64,000 nucleotides of DNA from Hyphomicrobium sp. NDB2Meth4 (GTDB lineage Bacteria > Pseudomonadota > Alphaproteobacteria > Rhizobiales > Hyphomicrobiaceae): NCBI RefSeq assembly GCF_900117445.1, contig NZ_FPEJ01000013.1, positions 744,001 through 808,000 of the forward strand, read 5' to 3'. This document shows, one piece after another, positions 48,801 through 57,966 of this stretch. The notes beneath the pieces are model-generated. The model saw only the letters and a program-made list of their open reading frames with translations, made no database searches and was not told the origin of the DNA. Each line of letters opens with the position of its first letter. The stretch's first letter is position 1. Made by a program: the position numbers and the translations under genes.

Positions 48801-49490
48801 TCACGCGAACGCGAGCCACCCCTTAATTGCGAGCCCCTGGAAAATCGGCACGAGATTTTTGAAGCCGGCCGCTTGCAGCAGCTCCTCTTCACGCTCCGCC
48901 GACACCACGGATATTTTGCTGAAGTTCTGCGAATTCTTAGCCGCCTCGGCCTCGGGGACGCCGTTGCGCATCGCGTGACGCACCCAAATACGCCGCAGCA
49001 GCTCCGTGTCGCGCTCCCCCGCCACACCGACGCCATCGATGATAGCGAGCGGCGCCCCGGGCTTCATGCGCGCGCGGATCGCTTCGAAGAAGGCGAGCTT
49101 GGAGCCATCATCGGGCACGAAGTGCGCCGTCAGGATGCAAGTCGCCGCGTCGAACTCGGAATCATCCAGCTGCTCCACAGCCGTAGTGTGCACCACGGAC
49201 CGCTTGCCCACCGGACTCGAAGCAAGCCGCGACTTCGCCATTTCGACCATCGGCTCGAACGTATCGACGCCAACGAATGACCAGGACGGGTTATCCGCGC
49301 CGAGGCGAATAATCTCCTCGCCTCCGCCGGCGCCCAGCACTAGAATCTTAGCCGCCTCCGCCGTCAGCAATTCGTGGAAAGCAGATTCGACGATCGCGAA
49401 GATCGCCAGCCGGCCCGGAATGTAGCGCTCCGCAAGGGACACATACTCGTTGATCCGGCTGAGATCCTGATCCTCAAACTTCATCGCGCT
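48801..49490 (-). CDS. SAM-dependent class I methyltransferase inside the met operon
   Basis: A 229-residue Rossmann-fold methyltransferase. The SAM-binding motif I is [17 protein letters not shown], the acidic post-I strand [19 protein letters not shown], and motif IV lies near [14 protein letters not shown]. The N-terminus carries [15 protein letters not shown], seen in small-molecule methyltransferases. It lies between the two halves of MetH, 7 bp after the upstream stop and 32 bp before the next start, so it is part of the operon. The substrate is not known. ATG at 49490 is chosen; 49505 (overlapping the upstream gene) and 49484 are alternatives. Confidence 0.85.
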   Translation of the reverse strand, partial: SAMKFEDQDLSRINEYVSLAERYIPGRLAIFAIVESAFHELLTAEAAKILVLGAGGGEEIIRLGADNPSWSFVGVDTFEPMVEMAKSRLASSPVGKRSVVHTTAVEQLDDSEFDAATCILTAHFVPDDGSKLAFFEAIRARMKPGAPLAIIDGVGVAGERDTELLRRIWVRHAMRNGVPEAEAAKNSQNFSKISVVSAEREEELLQAAGFKNLVPIFQGLAIKGWLAFA

Positions 49491-49497
49491 CATCGCC

Positions 49498-50559
49498 TCA
49501 CCCATGGATGAACGGTTCGAGACCCGACAAGCGCATCTTCGGATCGATGTGCGGAAGCGCGCGCGGCTTGTAGGCCTTCACATGCTCGGCGATGTGCTGG
49601 ATGTGATCGGGCGTCGAGCCGCAGCAACCTCCGACGATATTGACGATGCCGTCCTTCGCCCACGGCTCCATATCGCAAGCCATGTCGTGCGGGGTCTCGT
49701 CGTATTCGCCCATCGCGTTCGGCAGGCCTGCGTTCGGGTAGGCGGAAATACGCGCATCAGCGATCGCCGACAGCTCGCCCAGGTACGGGCGCATCAGATT
49801 GGCGCCAAGCGCGCAGTTGAGACCGATCGAGAACGGCCGCAGATGCCGCATCGAATACCAGAACGCCTCTGCCGTCTGCCCCGACAGCGTGCGCCCCGAA
49901 CGATCGGTGATCGTGCCCGAAATCATGATCGGCAGCTCGAGGTCTTTCTCCTCGAACACTTCCAGCGTGGCGACGCCCGCAGCCTTGGCGTTGAGCGTGT
50001 CGAAGATCGTCTCGATCAAAATGATGTCGGCACCACCGTCGATCAGACCCCGCACCTGCTCCTTATAGGCATCGCGCAGCTCATCGAACGAGACGTTACG
50101 ATACCCCGGATTGTTGACATCCGGCGAGATCGACGCTGTGCGATTGGTCGGCCCCACCGCACCGGCAACGAAACGCGGCTTGTCCGGGGTCTTCTTCGTC
50201 CATTTGTCGGCAGCGGCACGCGCAATCTTGGTCGCCGCGACGTTGATCTCGTAGGCGAGCTCCTCCATGCCGTAGTCGGCCAGTGAGATGCGCTGCGCGT
50301 TGAACGTGTTGGTCTCGAGAATGTCGGCGCCCGCTTCCAGATACTCCTCGTGGATTTTGCCGATGATCTGCGGCTGCGTCAGCACCAGGACGTCGTTGTT
50401 GCCCTTGATGTCGCGCGTCCAATCCTTGAAGCGCACGCCGCGATAGCCGTCCTCGTCCAGCTTGTAGCGCTGGATCATGGTGCCCATCGCGCCGTCGATG
50501 ATCAGGATGCGCTTGGCGGCGGCCGCTTCGAGCGCCGCGAACGATGGTCTTCTCTGCAT
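49498..50559 (-). CDS. metH: methionine synthase, homocysteine S-methyltransferase half
   Basis: A 353-residue (betaine-)homocysteine S-methyltransferase domain protein corresponding to the N-terminal third of MetH. Start-proximal [19 protein letters not shown] and [19 protein letters not shown] are typical. The zinc-binding cysteines are in [11 protein letters not shown] and [13 protein letters not shown]. It needs the B12 subunit coded at 46072-48768. ATG at 50559 has AAGGAG 8 nt upstream. It follows metF by 12 bp. Confidence 0.95.
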   Translation of the reverse strand: MQRRPSFAALEAAAAKRILIIDGAMGTMIQRYKLDEDGYRGVRFKDWTRDIKGNNDVLVLTQPQIIGKIHEEYLEAGADILETNTFNAQRISLADYGMEELAYEINVAATKIARAAADKWTKKTPDKPRFVAGAVGPTNRTASISPDVNNPGYRNVSFDELRDAYKEQVRGLIDGGADIILIETIFDTLNAKAAGVATLEVFEEKDLELPIMISGTITDRSGRTLSGQTAEAFWYSMRHLRPFSIGLNCALGANLMRPYLGELSAIADARISAYPNAGLPNAMGEYDETPHDMACDMEPWAKDGIVNIVGGCCGSTPDHIQHIAEHVKAYKPRALPHIDPKMRLSGLEPFIHG

Positions 50560-50571
50560 CAACAATACTCC

Positions 50572-51504
50572 TTATCCGACGGCCCGCGTCTCAGCGCGCG
50601 GCGTGACCGTCGAGGCACGTGCTCTGAGGCCCAGCAAATGGCAGATTGCGTAGACGAGATCGGCGCGGTTGAGCGTGTAGAAGTGGAACTTCTTCACGCC
50701 TTCATCAACCAGGTCCATCACTTGCTCGGTGGCGACCGCCGCTGCCACCAGATGGCTCGTCGTCGGATCGTCCTCCAGGCCCTGGAAGCGATGTGCCAGC
50801 CATGACGGCACAGTGGCGCCCGCTTTAGCCGCAAACCCGGCTACTTGCTTGAAGTTGTGAATGGGCACGACACCCGGGGTGATCGGCACCCAGATGCCCG
50901 CCGCACGCGCCCGCTCCAAAAAGCGCAGGTAAAACGCATTGTCGAACCCGAACTGCGTGATGATGCGATCGGCGCCGGCGTCGACCTTCGCTTTCAGGTT
51001 CTCCATGTCCGCTTCGAGCGAACCGCTTTCCGGATGTCGCTCCGGGTAGCCCGCAACCGAAACTTCGAACGGCGCAATGCGCTTCAAACCCGCAACGAGA
51101 TCTGCGGCGTTTACGTATCCGCCAGGATGCGGCTCATACTTGGTTCCCGGACCACCAGCAGGATCGCCGCGCAACGCCACCACGTGGCGCACTCCGGCAT
51201 CCCAATAGGCGCGCGCCACCGCGTCGACTTCTTCCTTCGTCGCCGCCACGCACGTGAGATGCGCCGCCGGCTTGAGATCCGTCTCACGCACGATGCGCGC
51301 AACAGTATTGTGCGTACGCTCGCGCGTCGAACCGCCGGCACCATACGTCACCGACACGAACTCGGGATGCAACGGCGCCAGGCGCTCGATGCACGACCAG
51401 AGCGCCTGCTCCATCTTCTCCGTCTTCGGCGGAAAGAATTCGAACGATACGTCGATTTCGCCTGCGCCAAGCAGGCGGCTCTTGCGCTCGTTTGCCATCG
51501 CCAT
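50572..51504 (-). CDS. metF: 5,10-methylenetetrahydrofolate reductase (MetF)
   Basis: A 310-residue FAD-dependent reductase supplying 5-methyl-THF to methionine synthase. VSFEFFPPKTEKMEQALW near the start and FVSVTYGAGGSTRERTHNTVARI are signature blocks. RHVVALRGDPAGG and ITQFGFDNAFYLRFLERARAAGI follow, the latter with the folate-site Gln/Phe region. ATG at 51504 overlaps the regulator TGA by one base (TGATG) and has GGAGG 7 nt upstream, so it is both coupled and well initiated. Confidence 0.97.
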   Translation of the reverse strand: MAMANERKSRLLGAGEIDVSFEFFPPKTEKMEQALWSCIERLAPLHPEFVSVTYGAGGSTRERTHNTVARIVRETDLKPAAHLTCVAATKEEVDAVARAYWDAGVRHVVALRGDPAGGPGTKYEPHPGGYVNAADLVAGLKRIAPFEVSVAGYPERHPESGSLEADMENLKAKVDAGADRIITQFGFDNAFYLRFLERARAAGIWVPITPGVVPIHNFKQVAGFAAKAGATVPSWLAHRFQGLEDDPTTSHLVAAAVATEQVMDLVDEGVKKFHFYTLNRADLVYAICHLLGLRARASTVTPRAETRAVG

Positions 51505-52523
51505 CAAGGGGCCTCCTGCAGAGTGCGCGACCGCGCCGATCGGTCACGATTGTTGGCTTCGCGCGGCTGCTCGCCCAGCCACAGCGAAACGGTCAATGCT
51601 TCGGGCGCGGAGCCGGGCGAGGGAGCAAGATCCCTCTGAAGCTTAGGCACCAGCCCTGCGTCTTTCATCCAATTCTCGACCTGCGCCGGCGCAAAGCCGA
51701 GCCGGTCATGCGCGTGCTTTTCGCGCAGAAATTCCAGATCGTGCGGCGCGAAATCGACGATCAGCAGCCGCCCGCCCGGCGCTAGCACGCGCGCCGCTTC
51801 GCGGATCGCCAGCGCCGGCTCCGACAGGAAGTGCAGCACCTGGTGCATAATCACGACATCGGCAACTTCGTCTTGCAGACTGAGGTCATAGATGTCGCCG
51901 TGCCGGACCTGCGCCTGCCCTAGCTTCGACGTCGAAAGCTTGCTGCGCGCATAAGCGAGCATCGCGTTGCTGAGATCGAAGCCAAGACCCCGATCATACC
52001 TATCCGCCAGTAGTTCGAGAATGCGGCCCGTGCCCGTCCCCAGATCGACCAGAAGGTCGAACGGTCCCGCCCCTAGCGCATCGCAAATTGCCTGCTCGAC
52101 GTCACGCTCAGCGATGTGCAGGGCGCGAATGCGGTCCCAGTCGGCGGCATGGGCTTGAAAGTAAGCCTGTGCGGCAGCCTCACGCTCACTCTTAAGTGCA
52201 TCGGCGCGCTCGCGGTCCCGCGCCACAACCCTGTCGTCCTGATCGACCAGCGCAAGGATATCGAGAGCCAGCCGACCGCCTGCCGAGCGGTCCGAAACAT
52301 GAAAATAAGCCCAGCTCCCCTCCCGGAAGCGCTCGATCAGCCCGGCCTCGGTCAAGAGTTTGAGGTGGCGGCTGATCCGCGGCTGGCTCTGCCCAAGGAT
52401 CACTGTCAGATCTTTGACGCTCAGTTCGCCGCCAGCCAAAAGTAGCAAGATGCGCAGGCGCGTCGGCTCAGCAGCCGCCTTGAGCGCCGCCACGATATCG
52501 CCACTGGCAAACGACCCAGTCAT
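51504..52523 (-). CDS. ArsR-type regulator fused to a SAM methyltransferase-like domain (SahR-like)
   Basis: A 339-residue fusion. The N-terminal ArsR-type winged helix (AAAEPTRLRILLLLAGGELSVKDLTVILGQSQPRISRHLKLL, about residues 17-60) is followed by a linker and a class I methyltransferase fold (LLVDLGTGTGRILELLADRYD, GFDLSNAMLAYARSKL, VIMHQVLHFLSEP). In proteobacteria ArsR-family SahR represses methionine-cycle genes and responds to S-adenosylhomocysteine. Alphaproteobacterial members are described as having such a second domain; I assign SahR by this architecture and context. It heads the operon with metF and both metH halves. ATG at 52523 has GGAGG, and a palindrome lies 26 bp upstream. 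Confidence 0.88.
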   Translation of the reverse strand: MTGSFASGDIVAALKAAAEPTRLRILLLLAGGELSVKDLTVILGQSQPRISRHLKLLTEAGLIERFREGSWAYFHVSDRSAGGRLALDILALVDQDDRVVARDRERADALKSEREAAAQAYFQAHAADWDRIRALHIAERDVEQAICDALGAGPFDLLVDLGTGTGRILELLADRYDRGLGFDLSNAMLAYARSKLSTSKLGQAQVRHGDIYDLSLQDEVADVVIMHQVLHFLSEPALAIREAARVLAPGGRLLIVDFAPHDLEFLREKHAHDRLGFAPAQVENWMKDAGLVPKLQRDLAPSPGSAPEALTVSLWLGEQPREANNRDRSARSRTLQEAP

Positions 52524-52548
52524 CCCGCCTCCAATTTGCGGGGATCAT

Positions 52549-52564
52549 ATAAAGATATGTTTAT
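52549..52564 (-). promoter_or_regulatory. 16-bp near-perfect palindrome, probable SahR operator
   Basis: ATAAAGATATGTTTAT is self-complementary except for one symmetric pair. It lies between the regulator start (52523) and the divergent gene, 25 bp upstream of the ATG, the right place for autoregulation. The perfect palindrome would be ATAAAGATATCTTTAT, which I recall as the alphaproteobacterial SahR motif but could not check. It sits in the most AT-rich patch of this region, suggesting an overlapping promoter. Confidence 0.6.
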
Positions 52565-52676
52565 GTGTCAAGCACGCAAACACCCGCGTATTTTCGACAC
52601 ACCGATTAACGACCCGGTAAGCACACGCATTTACCTTTCCAGGCATCCATTTTCGCATAGCGGAATTCTGCATTTC

Positions 52677-53309
52677 ATGCGCGTCGCAATCTTCGACCGG
52701 GTCGAGCCTCCAATGCCCACCACCCTTCCCATCCGCCTCGATCAGGACTGCGCACAGCGCTCGACCGCGTTCTATTTGTTCCTGGTGGTGCCTGCGGCGG
52801 CGATCGTCATCACCGCGGCAGCGAGCGTTCTGGCCCAGGCTTTGACGCTGCCCGGCGCTCGCGCCCTGCTGCAGCAGCGCCCTGCCCTCGCCTTCGAGAT
52901 CTTTGTCGCCGCAGGATTCCTTCTCTTTCTCCTCACCGTGCCGGCCCGCCGCCTCCTGGCGCGGCTGACGGCCACGCGCACCGTCGACATCGCCGATGGT
53001 CATGTGACGGTCACGGATGCCACTTGTTTCAACCGCTGGACCTGGTCTGCCCCGCTCGCCTCATACCTTGGGGTAGCCCACCACGTGCGGGCCTCTCTCT
53101 CCGCGTCCCGCCACGAGCTCATCCTCGTCCACCCCGAGCGTGAGAAATCCATCCTCTTGTGTGTTGCCCCCAAGACAACTCAAGGCGAAGTGGACCGCGT
53201 AGCCAGCCTTTTGGGACAACGCCAAGTGCCGCCGAGCGAACTCTATCGCTTCAAGGGCCTATGGCCGCGAATGGTGACGCAACCTCTGCCGGAGGCCTCA
53301 CATGCCTGA
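52677..53309 (+). CDS. hypothetical two-helix membrane protein
   Basis: A 210-residue protein with two hydrophobic segments: about 34-58 (FYLFLVVPAAAIVITAAASVL) and about 78-97 (LAFEIFVAAGFLLFLLTVPA). They are followed by a cytoplasmic beta-rich part (RTVDIADGHVTVTDATCF, ASRHELILVHPER) that resembles a small PH-like domain. An alternative ATG at 52713 would shorten the N-terminus by 12. It is divergent from the met operon regulator and could share its control region. The family was not recognised. Confidence 0.65.
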   Translation: MRVAIFDRVEPPMPTTLPIRLDQDCAQRSTAFYLFLVVPAAAIVITAAASVLAQALTLPGARALLQQRPALAFEIFVAAGFLLFLLTVPARRLLARLTATRTVDIADGHVTVTDATCFNRWTWSAPLASYLGVAHHVRASLSASRHELILVHPEREKSILLCVAPKTTQGEVDRVASLLGQRQVPPSELYRFKGLWPRMVTQPLPEASHA

Positions 53310-53352
53310 CGCCAATGCTGTCCAAAAAATCGACGTTATCCTCAGCCACCCT

Positions 53353-53382
53353 TTGACTGAAAGTTGCCGCACATGGCTAATA
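53353..53382 (+). promoter_or_regulatory. possible sigma-70 promoter for the MlaC-like gene
   Basis: TTGACT at 53353-53358 and CTAATA at 53377-53382 are 18 bp apart, 81 bp before the MlaC-like start. The -10 match is poor, so this is only suggestive. Confidence 0.25.
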
Positions 53383-53463
53383 AAGCCGACGGCAAAGGCG
53401 GCTAGCGCCATCAGCGCGGCCGCCGCGTACCGCAAGTATGCCCCTAGGAGGGAGTTCAATCGT

Positions 53464-54123
53464 ATGACGTCTGCCACGCCACTGCGCACCCTCTCGCGCA
53501 TTCTCGCCCTGGCAGCCCTAGTACTGCTACCCATCGCCACCAACGCCGCCGCCCAGCAAGTCGCGCCCCCGGCCGGCACCGCATCGATCGACAAAACCGC
53601 AACGCCTGAGCTGGCAAAGCCTGCCCGCCGCGAGTCTCCCGCCGGCTACATGAAGCGCGTTGGCAACGACCTCCTCACCGCCTCGCGCTCCGGCTCGGTC
53701 TCACAGATGGCGATGGTGTTGAATTCCAACGCCGATATTCCCTCCATCGGCCTCAGCGCGCTTGGCGATTACGCCCGCGTGCTGCCCAAAACGGACCGCC
53801 AGATCTACTACAACGGCATGATCAACTTCATTGCCCGTTATGCGGCGAAGGAAGCCCCGAAGTATCCGGTCGCGAAGTTCGTCGTCTACGCACAATCGAA
53901 GGAAGACCCGCGCGGCACCTACGTCGACAGCCGCATCACGCTGGCCAGCGGCGATGCCTACGACGTCCGGTGGCTCGTTGTCCGTCGCGGCGACACCTTC
54001 AAAGTCCGCGACGCCCAGGTGATCGGCTTCTGGATGACCTCGTTCCTCGACAACCTGTTCCAGAGCTTCATCAGCGATAACGGCGGCAACCCGCGTGCCC
54101 TCGTCGTTGCCCTGAACCGGTAA
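53464..54123 (+). CDS. MlaC/Ttg2D family phospholipid-binding protein
   Basis: A 219-residue exported protein with a signal peptide (ILALAALVLLPIATNAAAQ). The mature part matches MlaC: SIGLSALGDYARVLPKTDRQIYY, FIARYAAKEAPKYPVAKFVVY, then DAYDVRWLVVRRGDTFKVRDAQVIGFWMTSFLDNLFQSFI. MlaC shuttles phospholipids across the periplasm between MlaA-OmpC and the MlaFEDB ABC transporter. No mlaF, E, D or B gene is nearby, so this is an orphan or accessory copy. ATG at 53464 has a GGAGGG site. Confidence 0.9.
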   Translation: MTSATPLRTLSRILALAALVLLPIATNAAAQQVAPPAGTASIDKTATPELAKPARRESPAGYMKRVGNDLLTASRSGSVSQMAMVLNSNADIPSIGLSALGDYARVLPKTDRQIYYNGMINFIARYAAKEAPKYPVAKFVVYAQSKEDPRGTYVDSRITLASGDAYDVRWLVVRRGDTFKVRDAQVIGFWMTSFLDNLFQSFISDNGGNPRALVVALNR

Positions 54124-54279
54124 TCCGCGCCAGCTCATCCATCGCAGGCGCGCACCGCGGAGCAAGATTGCGACGCTGGCAGCGGTCCTGTGGCACTCCC
54201 CCGCACCCAAGGCCTTATGGCTGCCCGATTTTCTCGGTCATAAGGACCAGGGTTCATTGCCCTGTTTTCGGGGGGAAAC

Positions 54280-54663
54280 ATGAAATTGACGATTGCTGCG
54301 CTGGCGCTCGTGCTGGCAGTCCCTGTCACGGCCACCGCGGCTAGCATTTACGACCAGCTTCTGAAATTGGATCCCGAAGAGCGCGCGCACCAAGTCTGCG
54401 TGATCAAGGGCGTCGACACCATGCGGCGCGACCGCAAGCTAGCGAAGGTCGATCGCATCAAAACCAGCATCATGGGCCGCGCCAAATTCACCGGCACGCA
54501 GGTCTCAACCAGCGGCGGGGCGGTGCGGGCGAAGTCCCATTGGTACCGATTGAAGTTCACCTGCGACGTGTCCCCCGATCAAATGAAGGCGCTGTCCTTC
54601 AACTACGAGGTCGGTGATGAAATTCCCGAATCGAAGTGGGAAGACCTCGGACTCTGGCGCTGA
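54280..54663 (+). CDS. DUF930 family exported protein
   Basis: A 127-residue protein with a signal peptide (IAALALVLAVPVTATAAS) and a compact mature domain: LLKLDPEERAHQVCVIKGVDTMRRDR, then HWYRLKFTCDVSPDQMKALSF. The two cysteines probably form a disulphide. DUF930 proteins are found mainly in Hyphomicrobiales and have no known function. ATG at 54280 follows a GGGGGAAAC ribosome site. A hairpin follows the stop. Confidence 0.85.
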   Translation: MKLTIAALALVLAVPVTATAASIYDQLLKLDPEERAHQVCVIKGVDTMRRDRKLAKVDRIKTSIMGRAKFTGTQVSTSGGAVRAKSHWYRLKFTCDVSPDQMKALSFNYEVGDEIPESKWEDLGLWR

Positions 54664-54686
54664 CTGCGTCCCGCTGAATGCAAGAA

Positions 54687-54706
54687 CGGCCGGGAAACCC
54701 CGGCCG
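54687..54706. terminator. bidirectional terminator between DUF930 and PepSY genes
   Basis: CGGCCGGG (54687-54694) and CCCGGCCG (54699-54706) form a perfect 8-bp stem with a 4-nt loop, between convergent genes. T-runs are weak. Confidence 0.65.
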
Positions 54707-54733
54707 CCCTGCTTACCTAGAGTTTATCGCCGT

Positions 54734-55009
54734 TCAGTCGTCGTAGCCGACGAGCAGCTCGCCCGTTGCCGGATGCACGTGCGCCTCGATGCGCGTCCCG
54801 TTCTTGTCGACGAGATCGACCTCGTACGTTCCATCGTCGGTCTCAATCTCGCTCACCTTGTAACCCTGGGCCGACAGCTTCTCGGAAATCTGCGACGGGC
54901 TCAGCCATTGATCGCGCGGCACGTTCAGCCGCTGGTGATTGTCGGCATAAGCGGCGGAGCCGGCGAGGATAGAGAGGGTAAGAGCCGCAGCCCCCAGCTT
55001 GAATGACAT
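54734..55009 (-). CDS. PepSY-domain exported protein (1)
   Basis: A 91-residue protein with a signal peptide (LGAAALTLSILAGSAAYAD) and one PepSY-like domain: QWLSPSQISEKLSAQGYKVSEIETDDGTYEVDLVDKNG, then HVHPATGELL. PepSY domains modulate proteases or sense envelope conditions. ATG at 55009 has AGGAG. It is divergent from a second PepSY gene leading a two-component system; the 129 bp between them (55010-55138) should hold shared regulatory sites, though none was recognised. Confidence 0.88.
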   Translation of the reverse strand: MSFKLGAAALTLSILAGSAAYADNHQRLNVPRDQWLSPSQISEKLSAQGYKVSEIETDDGTYEVDLVDKNGTRIEAHVHPATGELLVGYDD

Positions 55010-55138
55010 GGTTGTATCTCCTTGCTTCGCTTCGCCGGCTCCCAGGCCGGCTGCGATCCAACCTGGACCACCCCCCCTGACACCGCTCTGACCCGGGCCG
55101 TCAGGGAGTTGTCAGCCAATCCGCCCCAAGCTCCCATC

Positions 55139-55456
55139 ATGAAAAGCGCTTCCACCAGTTTCCGCATTCTAGCCGCCAGCCTTCTCGTCCTGGGCGCGAC
55201 ACTGGCGGTCCATGCCGCCGACATCGGTCCCGACGCGGCCAAGCGCCTGCTCAGCGAAGGGCTTATTCGCCCGCTCGAGGAAATTCTCACCTCCGTCAAA
55301 GCGAAAGTACCCGGCGAACTGCTGGAGGTAGAGTTGGAGATCGAGGACGGCATCTACGTCTATGACGTAAAGATCCTCGGAGCCGACGGCCGCGTGGTCG
55401 AGGTTGAAACCGACGCCAAGACCGGCAAGGTGCTCAAGGTAGAGGACGACGATTGA
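55139..55456 (+). CDS. PepSY-domain exported protein (2)
   Basis: A 105-residue protein with a signal peptide (FRILAASLLVLGATLAVHAAD) and a PepSY domain: AAKRLLSEGLIRPLEEILTSVKAKVPGELLEVELEIEDG, then YDVKILGADGRVVEVETDAKTGKVLKVEDDD. The acidic end is typical of PepSY proteins coded with two-component systems. Its TGA overlaps the response regulator ATG by one base (TGATG), so the sensor, regulator and PepSY protein form one unit. Confidence 0.9.
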   Translation: MKSASTSFRILAASLLVLGATLAVHAADIGPDAAKRLLSEGLIRPLEEILTSVKAKVPGELLEVELEIEDGIYVYDVKILGADGRVVEVETDAKTGKVLKVEDDD

Positions 55457-56121
55457 TGCGCATCCTGATCGTGGAGGACGACCCGCGCATCAGTGAGAGT
55501 ATCCAGGCGGCCCTTAGCGCCGCGGGCTACGCGTGCGATGTCTCCGGCGACGGCGAAGACGCTTGGTTCCGCGGCGACACCGAAGCCTACGACCTCGTGG
55601 TGCTCGATCTTGGGCTACCCAGCATGGATGGTCTTGCCGTCTTGAAGCGCTGGCGCAGCGCCGGGCGAACGATGCCTGTTCTCGTCCTGACCGCACGCGG
55701 CGCCTGGCCGGAGCGCGTCGAGGGCATCGACGCCGGCGCCGACGACTACCTCACCAAGCCTTTCCGCACCGAGGAGCTTCTCGCCCGCGTACGGGCACTC
55801 ATCCGCCGCTCCGTCGGACAGGCCAGCGCTGTGCTCGAGGCGGGAAGCCTCGTCCTCGACACGCGCCAGATGCGCATTCTCATCAACGGCGAAGCCATTC
55901 AGGCTTCGCCGCTCGAATATCGCCTCATCGCCTATTTGATGCACCACAAAGGCCGCGTCGTGCCACCGCACGAGCTCATCGAGCACCTTTACGGCGACGA
56001 TGACGCCCGCAATGCGAACGCGCTCGAAGCCCTCATCATGCGGCTGCGCAAGAAGCTCGGGCCCGACATCATCGAAACACGCCGCGGCTTCGGATACATC
56101 ATACCGGACGCGCCCGCATGA
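55456..56121 (+). CDS. OmpR/PhoB-family response regulator
   Basis: A 221-residue regulator. The receiver domain has the acidic pocket (VEDD, residues 7-9), phospho-acceptor Asp51 in VVLDLGLPSMDG, and the conserved Lys in LTKPF near residue 101. The C-terminal winged helix has PLEYRLIAYLMHHKGRVVPPHELIEHLYG and ALIMRLRKKLG, followed by IETRRGFGYI. It is most like the PhoP/FeuP/QseB group. The next gene overlaps it by 4 bp (ATGA) and codes its kinase. The regulated genes are probably the PepSY pair and perhaps the redox genes downstream. Confidence 0.95.
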   Translation: MRILIVEDDPRISESIQAALSAAGYACDVSGDGEDAWFRGDTEAYDLVVLDLGLPSMDGLAVLKRWRSAGRTMPVLVLTARGAWPERVEGIDAGADDYLTKPFRTEELLARVRALIRRSVGQASAVLEAGSLVLDTRQMRILINGEAIQASPLEYRLIAYLMHHKGRVVPPHELIEHLYGDDDARNANALEALIMRLRKKLGPDIIETRRGFGYIIPDAPA

Positions 56122-57488
56122 GCCTCGGCTCGCTACGCCTGCGGCTCCTTTTAGGTGCAGCGATCTTCGTACTCGCCGCTCTCGCGATTTCTGCAGCGGC
56201 CCTTACGTATCTCTTCGAGCGCCACGTAGAGCGCTGGATCAATGCTGAACTCGCATCGTACATCGACCAGGTCATCGCCGGTATCGACCGAGCACCAGAT
56301 GGCGCTTTCACGGTACTCCACCCGCCCAGCGATCCACGCTTCCAGCGACCACTCTCGGGACTCTATTGGCAGGTCAACATCGAGCCCGATGGTCCGGTGC
56401 TGCGCTCGCGTTCTCTCTGGGACTTCGAAATCGCCCTCCCCCCCGAAGCCGCGGTTGGAGATGAGCTGCACGAGTACGAGCTCGCCGGACCCGACAAACA
56501 ATTCCTGCATCTCGTGCAACGGCGCATCGAGCTGCCTGGCAGACTGGGTCGCGCGACAGCGCGCATCGCTGTAGCGATCGACGATGCCACCATCAACGCG
56601 GCATCGCGCGGCTTCGCCAATGCCATCCTGCCGCTGCTCGCAGTTCTCGCTTTGCTGCTGACGGCCGCCGCGTGGGCGCAAGTCGCTATCGGGCTCAAGC
56701 CACTGACCGCCATTCGCCGCAAGCTTGCCGACATTGCCACCGGTGACACGCCTCGCCTCGGCGGAAAATTCCCCGATGAAGTCTTGCCTCTCGCGCACGA
56801 GATCGATCGTCTGCTGGACGCACGCGACCGCCAGATAGAAAAAGCGCGCACGCGTGCCGCCGATCTTGCCCACGGCTTGAAGACACCGCTTCAGCTGTTG
56901 AGTGACGACGCCGAGCGCCTAGCCGCCAAAGGTGAAGCCGACCTGGCCGCGGACATCGAGAGCATCGCCGGCACAATGCGCCGCCACGTCGACCGTGAAC
57001 TGGCGCGCGCCCGCAGCGGCTTCAACGTCGCAAACGCCTCCGCCAATGTGTCCGCAGTAGCCAACCGCGTCGTTCGCGTCATGGAGCGAACGCCACAAGG
57101 CCGTCATCTTGGGTGGATCGTAGATGTGCCATCCGGGCTGGTCGCCCGCATCGATGCCGAGGACCTCACTGAAGCGCTCGGCAATCTCGTCGAGAACGCT
57201 GCACGCCATGCCACCACGGGTGTCACCGTCAGCGCAGAAGTCTCGGAAGGTTATGCGATCCTTTCCGTCATCGACGACGGACCGGGCATCCCCCCGGCGC
57301 GCGCGGCCGAGGCGCTGAAGCGGGGAGGGCGCCTTGACTCATCAGGCTCCGCCGGCCTGGGCCTGGCCATTGTCGGTGACATTGCCGAAGCCTGGGGCGC
57401 AACCCTCAGCATCCTCTCCCCCGAGAACGGTTGCCATATCACCCTTCGCATTCCGCTTGCCCGCCTGCCAGCGCGCAACTCCGCCTGA
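56118..57488 (+). CDS. sensor histidine kinase
   Basis: A 456-residue kinase. There are two membrane helices (about 8-32 and 170-192) around a periplasmic domain of about 135 residues. A HAMP-like segment follows, then the phosphorylated His near residue 254 in DLAHGLKTPLQLL and an HATPase domain with LVENAARHA, IDDGPGIPP and AGLGLAIVGDIAEAWG. The AHGLKTPL box is the PhoQ/FeuQ type. Coupled to the response regulator by an ATGA overlap. The periplasmic domain is the likely site for the PepSY protein to act, which is inference. Confidence 0.94.
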   Translation: MSLGSLRLRLLLGAAIFVLAALAISAAALTYLFERHVERWINAELASYIDQVIAGIDRAPDGAFTVLHPPSDPRFQRPLSGLYWQVNIEPDGPVLRSRSLWDFEIALPPEAAVGDELHEYELAGPDKQFLHLVQRRIELPGRLGRATARIAVAIDDATINAASRGFANAILPLLAVLALLLTAAAWAQVAIGLKPLTAIRRKLADIATGDTPRLGGKFPDEVLPLAHEIDRLLDARDRQIEKARTRAADLAHGLKTPLQLLSDDAERLAAKGEADLAADIESIAGTMRRHVDRELARARSGFNVANASANVSAVANRVVRVMERTPQGRHLGWIVDVPSGLVARIDAEDLTEALGNLVENAARHATTGVTVSAEVSEGYAILSVIDDGPGIPPARAAEALKRGGRLDSSGSAGLGLAIVGDIAEAWGATLSILSPENGCHITLRIPLARLPARNSA

Positions 57489-57554
57489 CGCTTGTAACGT
57501 TTGCATCATCGTCACCGTACTCTGGGTGAACGCAACGACACACCGGAGTTCACC

Positions 57555-57956
57555 ATGCTGCGCGCACGCACACTGACGACCATAGCCACGACGCTGATGA
57601 TTGGGGCGCTGACTGCGGGAGCCGCCGCCGCGTTCAACGAACAACCATTCACCAACGCCGCCTTCAAGGCCGCACAAGCCAGCGGTAAGCCTATACTCGT
57701 CGATGCCTTTGCGCCGTGGTGCCCGACGTGCCGCGCACAGCAGAAGGTCTTTGGCACGCTCAAGGGTGACGCCAAATACGACGCGTTGACCGTCTTCAAA
57801 CTCGACTACGACAATCAGAAGGACGCGCTCAAGACTTTCGGCGTGCAGAAGCAGAGCACGCTCATCGCGTTCAAGGGCGACAAGGAAACAGGCCGCTCGG
57901 TGGGTGATACGAGTGCCTCCTCCATCGAAGCGCTCCTTGCGACGACTCTGAAGTAG
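57555..57956 (+). CDS. periplasmic thioredoxin-family protein
   Basis: A 133-residue exported protein with a signal peptide (TTIATTLMIGALTAGAAAAF). The thioredoxin fold carries the active site WCPTC (Cys56/Cys59) in ILVDAFAPWCPTCRAQQKVF, and QSTLIAFKGDKETGR supplies the later strand, although the usual cis-Pro is not obvious. It resembles the C-terminal domain of DsbD. ATG at 57555 has a GGAG site. The CcdA-type gene follows after 10 bp, so the two together can rebuild a DsbD-like electron path. It begins 66 bp after the kinase stop. Confidence 0.9.
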   Translation: MLRARTLTTIATTLMIGALTAGAAAAFNEQPFTNAAFKAAQASGKPILVDAFAPWCPTCRAQQKVFGTLKGDAKYDALTVFKLDYDNQKDALKTFGVQKQSTLIAFKGDKETGRSVGDTSASSIEALLATTLK

Positions 57957-57966
57957 AGGCGCCGCC

